From Lumbricus rubellus (Eukaryota; Annelida; Clitellata; Crassiclitellata; Lumbricidae), in contig OX243814.1 of assembly GCA_945859605.1 (NCBI GenBank), forward strand, positions 37,367,630-37,431,629: a DNA stretch of 64,000 nt. The letters are read 5' to 3'. The translations under genes and the position numbers were made by a program. Shown here in pieces: positions 11,996-27,872 of this stretch; the first letter of the stretch is position 1; each line of letters opens with the position of its first letter. The notes under the pieces were generated by a model, which saw only the letters and a list, made by a program, of their open reading frames with translations, was not told the DNA's origin and did no database searches.

Positions 11996-12943
11996 TAGGG
12001 CTGTTGATTTAATCGCGTTAACGCGTGCGATTAACGCGTTAAAAAATTTGCGATTAAAAATTTTCACGCATTAATCGCACGCGTTAATTAAATCTGATTA
12101 AAATGGAATCAGAGGTAGAAAAACTCGTTTTAAACTGAAGGCTCATACTTGAAGCTCGTGATAAATTCTTTGGCAAACATTCCAACACAGAATTTGAGTA
12201 TTAGCCTATCGTAGCAATTCTTTGCTCAATAATTACCGTATGCATGCGAACCAAAACATGCGTTAAACGCTAACGATGTCGTCCACTAAGGTTGTTTCCT
12301 CACTCCGTCAGACTACGTTGGTTGAACTCCATGAGATGGCAAGAACAATGAATCCAGGTTTCAAATGATAAATGTTTACAGAAGGACTACTGAGACGAGG
12401 TTTGGCAAGAACCGCAACCTCTTGTGAAAAATTGTGACTAAATAATGAGGTTCAGTAGTAGACCTACTATTGTTAATTAATAAGAGCATCCCTTGAACCG
12501 ACCAATGTAAATAAACTGGTCTGCATATACAATGTTATACATGTACAATTGGCTGAATAAATTAATTTTGATAGTCAGAAAACGGTTGTCTAATTTTCAT
12601 TTAGGTCTATATCATTTTAATTAAAGGTGACTCAAAGGAAAAATAACGGATTTTGAGCAGTTGACTGATTTGAACAGTGTTTCAATTCTGTCTGTCATAC
12701 AAAACATGTTCAATAAACTAAATGCAGAAATTCATTATAAGCCTGAGCCAAAGGTTATTAAATATGCTTGCAATAGAAAGAATGCATTCGGTCATTAAAC
12801 TATATGCTTCAGGGTACCTTAGACAATAGTTAGATTAATATATTTGACGGAAATGTATTGCGATTAATTTGCCGTTAATTGCGATTAAAAAAGTAATCGT
12901 GCGATTAATTTCGATTAAAATTTTTAATCGAACGACAGTCCTA
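11996..12943. mobile_element. Non-autonomous hAT element, 948 bp
   Basis: Begins TAGGGCTGTTGATTTAATCGCG and ends with the inverted TAGGACTGTCGTTCGATTAA. Exact 8-bp target duplication CTATATTA at 11988-11995 and 12944-12951. The equivalent site in unit B (about 44,040) is empty. The termini are built of nested ATTAATCGCG palindromes. No transposase frame. Confidence 0.95.
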
Positions 12944-13928
12944 CTATATTATCATTGACGTACGTAACTCATTCTGTCACTAAACGCATTGTTCAAACTG
13001 AATGGGTTACGGTCAATTTATTCCAGTTTGAGTGTCGCTGATGTATGTTAAGCTATATTGGGTCCAAGTAATTGCCTAACTGAATCACGTGCATTCCTAT
13101 AATCTATCAGGAAGTAGGATAACTGACTCGTTGGATCGGTAGGATTGTAGGCAGGGCTGTTACTGGCAAAATAATAGGTGCGTGCACGCTCCAGGTGACC
13201 TGTCTGCAGGTTCCCACTCCGTATATTAAACATAAATATTTGTGTGTGAGGCGAGGACACACTGTAGGCTATATACGTGTGTAATTTCGTATACCTTCGA
13301 TTGCAACCTTGATTGCCTGTAGTTTGGTAGAGACGTATGCGTGTAAGTAAGTAAGTAGATAGGTGAGCATATAGAAAATGGACAACTGAAGAGTCTGAAA
13401 GTAAGTGAGTCAGCAAGGAAGCAAGTAATTTGTACATTGACAACTCTAGTTTATGATGTAACTGGAAAAAGAAAGTGCGTAATAATGAGAAGGCAAATGC
13501 ATGTATACACGTAGTTGTATTGTATGGTAGACCTAAAGAGGCGGATAAGTTATCATAACTTATTAGTTTTTCCTTTAAAGATACGGACACAAAGGAATTA
13601 GCAAAGTTTAAAATAACACTGAGTTTCTATGTAATTAGGAATAATTAATCAGATTGATTTGTGCTTATGAATAGCGACTTGCCTATAAGTTACGATTTAA
13701 CTTCTAATGGAAGAGTCTCTTTGAAATTCCTAGTCGAGCTAAAAAAATATGCAAACATTAGGCCTATAATATGCTAACATAGTAATACTATAAAAGTAAA
13801 TTGCATGTAATACAGTAATCACTTCATTGATAACCATTACCAAAATGGAGATAGCGAATCAAAAAATTATACATCGAGTTTAAGCCCCTATACTAGATTA
13901 GTCTTAGTCTCTCTTATAAAGGCGGCTG

Positions 13929-14263
13929 CAAGGCCGTAGCCAGGATTTGATTTCGGGGGGTGTTTCTTCGGCGAAGAATTTCTGACAAAACATTTTTTAG
14001 TAGTCCAAATTTCTGACACCTTTTTGATGGTCATCGGAAACGGCTTTCTTACCATGTTTCACCTAAGTTCATGTTTGTTTCATTATGTGCTAGTGAATGC
14101 ATTCTATTAATTTGTACATTTTTCATTTCGGGGGGTGTTTTCATGGTTTTATTTCATGGTTTTCACGTCATGTGCTATTAAATGCATTATAGTCTATTAT
14201 TCTTTGCATTTTCCATTTCGGGGGGTGTTCAAACACCCAAAACACCCCTTAGCTACGGCCTTG
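13929..14263. mobile_element. hAT-type MITE with CAAGGCCGTAGC termini
   Basis: Inverted ends CAAGGCCGTAGCCAGG and CAAGGCCGTAGCTAAGG. Exact 8-bp target duplication GGCGGCTG (13921-13928, 14264-14271). The empty site is in unit B near 45,960. The interior has three GGGGGGTGTT stretches. Confidence 0.92.
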
Positions 14264-14695
14264 GGCGGCTGAATGCCCTTGTACGAGAAGAACAACGTGA
14301 GCTTCATGCTATGGCTGCATAATGCATAATTATAATAGTCCTATGCTCTCAATGGACATAAATGTTAAAACTCTTAAACCCTTTATCTGACGATTAGATA
14401 ATGGATTGTCAGCAAAAGCAATCTGATGAGCTCGAGAACTAGCGTACGTTGAAAAAACACATAAGACGCGATTGTATTAATTTTGTTTGCCTGTAGGTTA
14501 CTTTGGCTCCAACACCAGATTAACCAAGTATGTCAGAGCATAATAGACTATTATTGTAATCTCGTTTGAGATTAGCCTACAATGCATTCAACTGCTGTTG
14601 GTGCATTATTTGTCCGGCAGTGAACGAAATGCATTGCACTGATAGGGGCCTCATGTACAGGTAGGTTTCAAATGTACAGATCAAATGTCAGAAAC

Positions 14696-15798
14696 ATTAT
14701 TATGTATATAACCAAACTGGAAAGATATGGTGTACGAGGCAATCAACTTCTGTGGTTTAAAAGTTATTTGGAAAGTCGTTCGCAATGTGTCTATTGCAAT
14801 GGCTCCTTCTCTGCGCTAAAAGCAATTAAATATGGAGTACCACAAGGTTCTAACTTGGGCCCCCTACTATTTCTAATTTATATAAATGACCTCCCTAATG
14901 TTTCTTCTAAATTATATTTCATATTGTTTGCAGATGATACGAATGTCTTCTATTCTCATAGTTCTCTGGAAACCCTCTTTGATATAGTAAATACAGAGCT
15001 GACACTAGCAGCAGATTGGTTTTGTGCCAATAAACTTACACTTAATCTTACTAAAACTAACTATATCTTATTTAGGTCTCATAGGAAAACCTGTCCCTCC
15101 CAGCTTCCTATACTATGTATTAATGGATCCAATCTCTCTAGGGTAGAGTCCACAAAATTTCTGGGAGTCTATGTGGATCAACATTTAACATGGATAGATC
15201 ATATAAAATGTATTTCCTCAAAAATTGCTAAAAATATTGGGATAATAGCACGTACTGCATACCTACTACCTTCCTCTATCCGTGTAAAACTATATTATTC
15301 GCTTGTGTATCCATACTTAGCATACTGTAATCTAATATGGGCGTCTAACTACACTACTAGACTGCATAGACTGATAATACTCCAAAAAAGGGTCATTCGA
15401 AAAGTGGCTGGTACTGCATATTTATCGCATACCAACCCATTATTTTGTGATTTTAACATATTAAAATTTGAGCAGATTCAACTCTATCAATCAGGAGAAT
15501 TTATGTACCGCTTTGACCACGGTTTGCTCCCTCCTGTTTTCAAGGGATTCTTTAATCTTGCTTCTCAGATCCATTCTCATTCAACAAGAAACTCGTCAAA
15601 TTACAGATGCATCTTTGCTCGCACAAATACCCGTCTTTTCTGTATTAGAGCCACTGGTCCTTCAATCTGGAATAAAATCCCTCAAGAAGTTAGGCAATCT
15701 CCATCATTATCATTGTTTAAGAAAAAGTTTCGTTCTCACCTTGTCAATAAAAGCAACATTGTGTTATGATGTAACATAGTGTTGGTCCATGTAAGCCA

Positions 15799-15835
<37 letters not shown>

Positions 15836-16125
15836 CTTGCACTTGTTGATTCTTTAATATTTTTTTCTTCTTCTTATGTAGTTAAGAGTTTACATTGTCT
15901 GATTTAGTTAAGATACCAGAAGTAGTTGTAATCATTCACTTCTTGTTAACAGCAATTGTCGGCCGTTTCATCTTTCCGTTTCACATGTACGTAGGTGTCC
16001 CTATTAGCGGGGTCAGTGATCCCTTCAGGGCCCATCCTTGTGGCCATTCTCATTTGATGTGATTTGTAACTGCATAATTGTAAAAAATGATTGTTTGGTT
16101 ACAAAATAAAATGATTGATTGATTG
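14696..16125 (+). mobile_element. 5'-truncated CR1/L2-like non-LTR retrotransposon
   Basis: Present in unit A and absent from B (about 46,365) and C at the same site. Encodes only the C-terminal part of a reverse transcriptase (see next entry), then a 3' UTR with a (CA)n run at 15,800-15,831 and a (TGAT)n tail. Boundaries are approximate because the target is a TA-rich run. Confidence 0.85.
14712..15769 (+). pseudogene. Reverse transcriptase C-terminal fragment (CR1/L2-like)
   Basis: An open frame of about 350 codons begins inside the RT palm at TKLERYGVRG and includes GVPQGSNLGPLLFLIYIND, the FADDTN catalytic box, and the LGVYVDQHLTW and GPSIWNKIP motifs of the thumb and tail. The first residues of the open frame (14,672-14,700) come from flanking host DNA. 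The endonuclease and first RT catalytic motif are missing, so this is a dead-on-arrival copy. Confidence 0.88.
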
Positions 16126-16935
16126 ATAATATATAGCCTACAATTTATGCATATAATTATATACTTGCGGGATGTACTTCATTTGTTCCCTTTCTCTCAA
16201 CGGGTAACACACCGGATCTGTGCATTCGTATTGCGTTGCATTGATGGTTTAACTAACTTCAACCTGCCGGAAGAATAGGGGTCTATGCTGTTCAACCTTG
16301 AATGTTCAACGTCGAGATTCCCTTCGTTCAGCTGTTCAGGCTGAAAATTTTGTCCATGACTCGCGAGCCTCCACGAGGCAACGCCTTTCTTTCTTGGTCG
16401 CTTGCTTCGCCATCTTTAAATAGTGTCATTTCGCTCAGTGACAAACGGTCGCTCCACCATGTTTTTCTCTAGCCGTAAGACATGCGCTATTTAGCCTAGG
16501 TTGGGTTGGAGTTGCTTCTGAATAGATAGTCTTGAAGGAGCGCTATATAAGTGCAACTAATAAATAAATAAATAAATATAGAGAGGAGTGGAGGAGATGC
16601 GTCGCTCGATGTGCAGACATGCACAGGAAGGACTAAGTTCTAAGTAAGTAATAAATAAATAAATATAATATGTGGGCCTACTTTGGAGGCTTGCTTTAGT
16701 TAGTGCTTAAATGAATGTCTCTTTCTCTCTGAAAGATACGTGCGCAGTTTCTTTTCGGCTTCTGCGTTAACTGACCGAATATTTTGACTTCATTTATGCA
16801 TAGGCTACCTTACTTGAAAAAATATGAAATTTAATTTACAGCTGACCTCAATTTCGGCCTACTATATTTCGGCCCGGACAACACCTGATTTAACATTCTC
16901 GGTTTGTATTATATTCTAGAATTCTCTTCCAAACG

Positions 16936-21402
<4,467 letters not shown>

Positions 21403-21729
21403 CAGCGAAATGGCGATTCCCACTTGATGGAAGCCACAATTGGAGTCTGGATCCCAAAGGATGGGGAAAACATATCGTTCCATTGCACACTTCTTCACTC
21501 TCTCAAAACTGCATCCCATCGGTAGCGGACTAATCTTTTGCCTCTGGTGTGAATTTCGAAAGCCATCGGTTAATTTCTAGTACTTTAGACGAAGAAAGTT
21601 AGGCTACATGTAAGACATTATCTTTTGTTCTTAATGTCATAATGTCTGCCCTCTATACCCGAATGAAAACTCAGCGGATTCGAACAAATTGTATGGGTCA
21701 CATTTTGTTTAGAGTGTGGTGATTAAAAC

Positions 21730-22442
21730 TGTGACAAGGTCTTTATGTGAACCTATAACGATTATTAGTTAACTGTGTTGTATTAGCTGATGTGACTAGG
21801 TAGGTCCAACTCCGGATACAGAGTTGGCTAAGTGGGGAAACTTAACTACCTAGTTGTTAAACTAGCTCACAGAATAATTAGGTTATTGCAGCGTACGAGA
21901 AGTTATGTTAGGCTTGCCTAGCTAGAATGACAAGACTGATTGATTTCAATGATATTATAACACAGCACACAAACTAATTATGACATTTCAGAGAACACTA
22001 GTTTTCGTTACAAGAAATAACCCTGAACGTCACAGACTAAAATAACTAATTCCATTCTAAATATTAAATACTAAAAGTTATATTATAAGTTAACTATCTC
22101 ACCAGAATACGACTTACCCCAGAATCGACCCCGAAACCTTTATTACCCAAATTTAGTTCTCCCTCTAATAAAATTCCGAAACAAGCCCCGATTGATCCCT
22201 CAACACAACTATTTATTACCCTCAACTCCTATGCAGTAAAGCAACGCAGCCAATCAGTGACCTGCTGGGTTAAGTAACCAGCTGTCAGTCTGCCTTGATC
22301 AGCCTGGAAGCGCTTTACCGAGAAACGATTTAAACCCCTGGTTATTAACATAAACACGCCTCCTCATGCTATCTATTATACCTTGCTAAAGATTACAATT
22401 ATTATTGAATTGTGTCCATTTATATAATTTAGCCCTGTGACA
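21730..22442 (-). repeat. 3' LTR of the Ty3/gypsy element
   Basis: 713 bp. In element orientation it starts TGTCACAGGGC and ends CCTTGTCACA. A TATA-like TTATATAAATGG lies about 15 bp inside. Uninterrupted, so it gives the empty-site reference for the 5' LTR. Confidence 0.95.
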
Positions 22443-23074
22443 TGTCTCCCTGGCCCCCAAGACAAAAACTCCCGTTTTTTCCACTCTACAGCCAAAATAG
22501 AAAATTTAGGAGAAAACCTTACTTATTAATACTTCTGGTGAAACACTTAACATTGATAAACAGTTTAAAAACTATGCACACGTAAAAACCTGAAAAACAA
22601 AACAAACCAAAAACACACACAAAATAAAGCAAGCTAAGAAAAACATGATTTAGATAACTAATAGAATAAAATGAATGTTCTTGATATAAGTTTAAATATA
22701 GACTAAGAACACTTTAAATAAAAAGTTCTCGAATATTTCGCAATAGACTAATAAGCTAATAGAACGAGTCTTCGAAATAATGTCTTTGAATAAAGATATA
22801 AAATAATCTACGAAGCAACCTAAATAAACTAATGTTCATAAAAGCAAATATATGTTGAGTTATATAATTGTTTTAAAACTGGTCATATAAATTAAAATAA
22901 AACCGAATAAAAACATTTTAAATAGCAACTATAATATGAGAAGCAACAGAGTTTTTCTTTATTTCAGTGACTCTTAATTACACACTCGCACTAATGACAT
23001 TTGATATTATATATGTGTGGGATAACTGCGCAGAGTTATCTGGAAGCGAATAATGACTGCAGAGAAGATCTCGT
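22443..23074 (-). other. Element 3' non-coding region between env and the 3' LTR
   Basis: AT-rich with no open frame of note. Ends in the polypurine tract next to the LTR. Confidence 0.7.
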
Positions 23075-25513
23075 TTATTCGTCTCCGATTGGAACCTCAA
23101 GAGCGGCTTGACAAGCTCGTCCCGAGTGAGTCACATAGTTGCCTCGACCAGCATGAGCAAAGAATAAAAAACATTCATAATCATTAGTAAGACCATATTT
23201 AAGTTTAAGAAGTTGTATATAAGATATTGCAAAGGAATTTGGGATGACTAAAATAGTGTTGGTATGTTTGCGTGTCATAGTCAAATTTCCCCAATTGATT
23301 TGTATTCTGGGACGAAGCCAACCATTCACTGTTATGTCTGAGTCTATGGTCGATCCCGAAACAATATAATCCGACGGACACCCAGAAACAGTCTGGAGAG
23401 TTATAAACATGCAACCAGCCTTACATTTTATTTCTAAACACATATCAAAATCTGGACTTGGTTCAAAATACTTAGTACGACACTTGCACAACTGCTTAAT
23501 GATAAAGATGAGCAAAATAATAAGAACAACATACCCAAAATAATCAGCTGATAACGGAGGAATGGACAATAATGGAGGTGCAATAGTAGTAGGTGAAAGT
23601 GTAGCTATAAGATAAGGAGGAATTGTTGCAGCCTGGGCAACTGATGTTTTACCCACTACTAGAGCTAGTGCAGCAGTGGTGATGCGCAAACGGTACGCTA
23701 TCCAAAATACAAAAACAGTATTAAAAACTGCTAACCCAGACGAAACTATAACCAGATACCCAGGAGGTGTGAAGAAAAAATTGGTGTTAACAGAAATGTC
23801 ACCAAAAATAATTGGGTCAACTATTGATCTATATATGTTTTCTTCTGCTTTCGTAGCGTTCACAACCTTATCTAACTGATAGTGAAGTGAATTATCAGTG
23901 GCCAGTTTCTCATCAAATGAGTGATTAAAAAATTTCATAGGGGGCAATTTAACAGAAAGTTGCGAAGACAACGAGGTATCTCCCGCAATGGCACTAAGAG
24001 ACTTATTATCAAAGAAATGATGCAACAGAGCTAAATTAACAGGATATTGTGGGGCATTGCTGACATCTAGCCTACTGGTGGCATTGCAATGAGTAACTCT
24101 AGCAGGTAGATGGACTCTCATTGTATCAACAGAACAGGCGCAAGGGACAGAATAAAAGCAATGGCGACAAGAAGGTGGCGGAATAATAGTATAAGGACAG
24201 TTAACACGAAGAAAATAAGGGCTACGGATAAGTATTTGTGGATAATGTAGTACATACAGATCGTTCTCGATATCCTTATAATTAAGCACTTTGAAATTAC
24301 AATAACCATTAATAACTTTCTGTGAATCGTCATATATCACTGACAAACAAGATGGATTAGCGGCCTGTCTTAACAACTCAAAAGAAAATTTATTATTGAT
24401 TAATGGAGATTCAGTAAGTTCCGCAAAATGAGATTTATCTGTGGATATTGCAAAGTATTTAACTGAAGAAGGAAGAATAGAAACTAGGTCCGAATCACTA
24501 TGGAATGGAACAGGAAAATAAATTACTTTATACACATTCAAGTCCTGGACATGGTAGGAAGCCATGGGAAATTTTATGGTGATAAATAAATCAGAGTCAT
24601 TACGGAAGAAGAGAAAGTCATGCGAGGAATAATAATAAGACGGATCCCCTTCAGTGACAAAAACTTTATCAAGTGGATCGGTAACCGTATCATGAATTGC
24701 TGCAATTGTTTCAATTATTGTTTTAGCTGGAACCAGTGCAGAGGGTAAAAATCCTGCAACTAATAACTGGACGTCATTATATAATTCCTGAATTTGGTTT
24801 TTAAGCACGAAAAAATCATTCATCCGTGAAAATAAAGTAAAAAGGATACCATTCAAATTAGACTCATGCTTTTCTAACCATTCTTTCTCTGTCTGTATAC
24901 TTTCAAATAAAGCCGTGTATTGATTTTTTAATAATTTGTCAAAATTATCCATTCGCTCTTGAGAAAGTGACATGAAAGATGACATATGCTCTGACTGCAT
25001 CTGGAATCCTTTTAGAAGCTGTGATTGTGATTTACTTAAAGACTGCACATGTGAAGCGACTATTTGGACATCTTCTTCCGTCGCAGTTCCAAAAAGTGAT
25101 TTAGACAGGGTACCAATGAATGGAAGTAATGACCTTTTGCGCTTACCCAACTCCGGTGAAATTGGCGAGTTTGGCAAAAGATCATAAATGGCTTGAATAG
25201 TGTGATTTAAATCTTTGAGTGAACGAACTGTAAAATGCATGGCTAATTTAACCAGCGTCGGAAATTCTTCACAAACATTTTTATAGGCTGGATTAAGACA
25301 CAAATTTTCCAATGGATTATTTTTCTCAAAAGAAGGCAAAACAAAATGAAACGTGTGCGGCCAATAACCCGCATTAGGAGCCGCTCTTCCCTGATAATTA
25401 AACACTACTCCATAATTGTAGCGTGCCACAACAGGTGGAACAGATCTGTCTTCATAAGCGTCGGACATGGTCAAGGCAACACAGATCAGAAGGATGTAGA
25501 AATATAGCTCCAT
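23075..25513 (-). CDS. env: Envelope glycoprotein (env) of the gypsy element
   Basis: An uninterrupted 812-codon frame. Residues 1-20 are a signal peptide. A furin-type KRKRS site (cleavage after about residue 127) is followed by a hydrophobic, glycine-containing fusion-peptide-like stretch and a coiled-coil-prone Ser/Gln-rich region, as in errantivirus Env and baculovirus F-like fusion proteins. Numerous Cys and N-x-S/T sites lie in the ectodomain. Two hydrophobic segments (about residues 600-625 and 660-680) precede a tail of about 130 residues, longer than in typical Env. It would mediate membrane fusion; activity cannot be judged from sequence. Read from a spliced transcript in related elements; no splice site was established here. 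Confidence 0.85.
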   Translation of the reverse strand: MELYFYILLICVALTMSDAYEDRSVPPVVARYNYGVVFNYQGRAAPNAGYWPHTFHFVLPSFEKNNPLENLCLNPAYKNVCEEFPTLVKLAMHFTVRSLKDLNHTIQAIYDLLPNSPISPELGKRKRSLLPFIGTLSKSLFGTATEEDVQIVASHVQSLSKSQSQLLKGFQMQSEHMSSFMSLSQERMDNFDKLLKNQYTALFESIQTEKEWLEKHESNLNGILFTLFSRMNDFFVLKNQIQELYNDVQLLVAGFLPSALVPAKTIIETIAAIHDTVTDPLDKVFVTEGDPSYYYSSHDFLFFRNDSDLFITIKFPMASYHVQDLNVYKVIYFPVPFHSDSDLVSILPSSVKYFAISTDKSHFAELTESPLINNKFSFELLRQAANPSCLSVIYDDSQKVINGYCNFKVLNYKDIENDLYVLHYPQILIRSPYFLRVNCPYTIIPPPSCRHCFYSVPCACSVDTMRVHLPARVTHCNATSRLDVSNAPQYPVNLALLHHFFDNKSLSAIAGDTSLSSQLSVKLPPMKFFNHSFDEKLATDNSLHYQLDKVVNATKAEENIYRSIVDPIIFGDISVNTNFFFTPPGYLVIVSSGLAVFNTVFVFWIAYRLRITTAALALVVGKTSVAQAATIPPYLIATLSPTTIAPPLLSIPPLSADYFGYVVLIILLIFIIKQLCKCRTKYFEPSPDFDMCLEIKCKAGCMFITLQTVSGCPSDYIVSGSTIDSDITVNGWLRPRIQINWGNLTMTRKHTNTILVIPNSFAISYIQLLKLKYGLTNDYECFLFFAHAGRGNYVTHSGRACQAALEVPIGDE

Positions 25514-26491
25514 GCTATAAGACAGAAATAAGATATATGAATATTAATTTAGTAATAATTTAAGATATATAATGTAGAATAATAAATAAATATTATAAAG
25601 TATAATTTTTAAGTTAACTACTGAGAATAGACAAAATCATGCAAAGCTACGGCAATATAATATAAAATCTACGAAGCGACATAAAGATATATTAAAATCA
25701 AATAATGTAGCATGTAAAACTATATATATAAGAATATACGACGAAATATGACAAACAACTAACGCTGTAAACTTGAAATAAATCCAAGTAACTAATCATC
25801 TGCAACCTAAGTAAATACGAGCTCATGAATAATCAAGCAAGCGTAAATATATATATAGATAGATATGACTAATGCTACAATCAACGTAGAATAGTAAAAT
25901 ATTCTCTCGCTCAAGAACTCCCTGATAACTTCTCAAATCTAATTGACATTTCTCTTGGAAACATAAACCTGTAATCCTATGCTCTTTTGAATAATATAAC
26001 TATGTAACTGATGACTCTGTAATACATAATACTCTAGTAATGGTACACCAACTCTTGACTGAAAGTCAACACACAATTATGATCAGCCAATCATAAAATA
26101 CTCAGACAAAAACTCCATGTGAAAACACATTATAACTCGACTTCAGTGACTTCAGAAAACGACCTCTGTATAGTTAATGGATCATTTGAAATATATATTT
26201 GTAATAAGTTGATAAATTTTACAATTTCTTGAACTCTTATCCTTTCAACAACAAACAATCTAATTGATATAAAAATAACAACATTACTGTATATAAATAT
26301 TTTGTAAATGAGTTATTTGTCATCAAACTGAAATATATCAAGGAACGTGCACTTTCCATAGAAAAATCATTTTGAAGAAAATGTTCATTAAGGACAAAAT
26401 ATTTTAGCCTATAGGCAATTCCCCCCAATCCTAGCAAGAACAAATTCATAAACTGCATGGAAAATTCCGCTTCTATCAAAGACTCGTCAGC
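25514..26491 (-). other. Pol-env spacer of the gypsy element
   Basis: A 978-bp AT-rich spacer. Only short frames are present, which I do not support as genes. A splice acceptor for env mRNA would be expected here or just upstream of the env ATG. Confidence 0.6.
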
Positions 26492-27872
26492 CTAAGATGA
26501 AATTAAAAATTTGTTCTTTCTAGAACTCATCTTACGTTTCTTTCCAGTACAAGTATATGATGCATGAAATACATCTTTCAACGCTTGTGAAACGTCTGAT
26601 TCCTTTTCCCAAGAAGCTGGCCAATTTTTATCTGACCACTTAACTTTATACATTCTTTGACCATTCTGAATTCTACATTCTAATATTCTATCTGCTGGAA
26701 ACCACATTTGGCTAGCTGATGTATAATTAGGATCATTTCTAACATCATTACTCTGAGAAGAAGTGGAAGGCAGTCTCGAAGCAACAGGTTCTGCTGACGA
26801 ACTCGGAGAGGCAGGATTATCGCTGACAAGTAAAGGATCATTACTCACTGCGGAGGCATCGTCGCTGACAACAGGCGGCGATGGTGACAACTGCATTGCA
26901 GGTGCATAAGTTGGAGGATTGTTGACATCAGGAGAAGACAAATCAGCTGACAAAGACGTCGTTGGAATGGGAGGGGTGACAATGTCATCCTGTTGCGACT
27001 CTACTAGATCAGCAGAGACTTCGGTATCATTACCGATTGCTGGAGCAGACTGCCCTAACAAATCCCTGAATTTTTCCAACAAACTATCTTGATCATTGAT
27101 ATATGATCTCAATCTATTTACATGAACGTGAGATGACATTAATTGATTTGTCGTTGCATGCCTTATCTTATAAGTGTCATTAGAAAATGCACTTACTATA
27201 ACATAAGGACCTTCGTACTTCCTCCTAAGTTTTGGACACACGCCCTTGGGATTATAGCTAGAATGTAGCCAAACAAGATCTCCTGCTTGATAAACCCTAG
27301 GTCTATTGTCCTTATCATAGTATTTCTTGTAATTCTGCTGCGCAGCTTTGATATTATCAACAGCTACTTGACGAACTATGTGCAGGCGAGGCAACAACTG
27401 ACGAATGTATGCATCTACTCCCACTCTACCTGTTGAAGTTGGAAGCAATGCAGACTGTAGTGGCAGTTCTAGGTCTTTTCCATAGAGAACCATGGAAGGA
27501 CTAAATTTAGAACTAGCAGATGGAGTTGACCTGAGTGCATAGGCTATGCTACTCAGATGATCTTGCCACTCGTTTTGGTTGATACAATACGAACGCAGTG
27601 CGGCCCACAAAACCGACCATACCCTCTCCACTGTCGAATTCGTTTGGGGGTGATAACTAGAAGTAAAAATACGTTTGACTTTCAACCGTTTACATAAATC
27701 TTGTACAATCTTTGAAAGAAACGCCTGGCCTCTGTCACTGAGAATCGAAAGAGGCGGTCCGAAACGTGTGAAAATGTGATCATACAAAGCATTTGCTACT
27801 GTCACAGCACTTTGATCCTTCACTGGAATCAGTTCAGGCCATTTGGAAAGACTGTCTATACACATTAAAACA
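26492..27872 (-). CDS. pol: Pol, C-terminal part: integrase core end plus chromodomain
   Basis: Continues the integrase core after the Helitron. CIDSLSKWPEL follows the first catalytic Asp; the second Asp lies in LSDRGQAFLS and the Glu in HPQTNSTVERV, fitting DD35E. A GPYVIV / YKIRH integrase tail segment (GPY/F-like) and a Ser/Pro-rich linker lead to a C-terminal chromodomain-like module (RILECRIQNG, MYKVKWSDKNWPASWEKE). Chromodomains steer integration to marked chromatin in chromoviruses. The start of this segment is set by the Helitron edge, not by a real start codon. Confidence 0.88.

Noticed and set aside
13048..13590. Minus-strand 180-aa frame partly conserved at 45,229-45,555
   Set aside because: Conservation is that of the duplicated unit; frames diverge by indels and rest on GTAA-type simple repeats.
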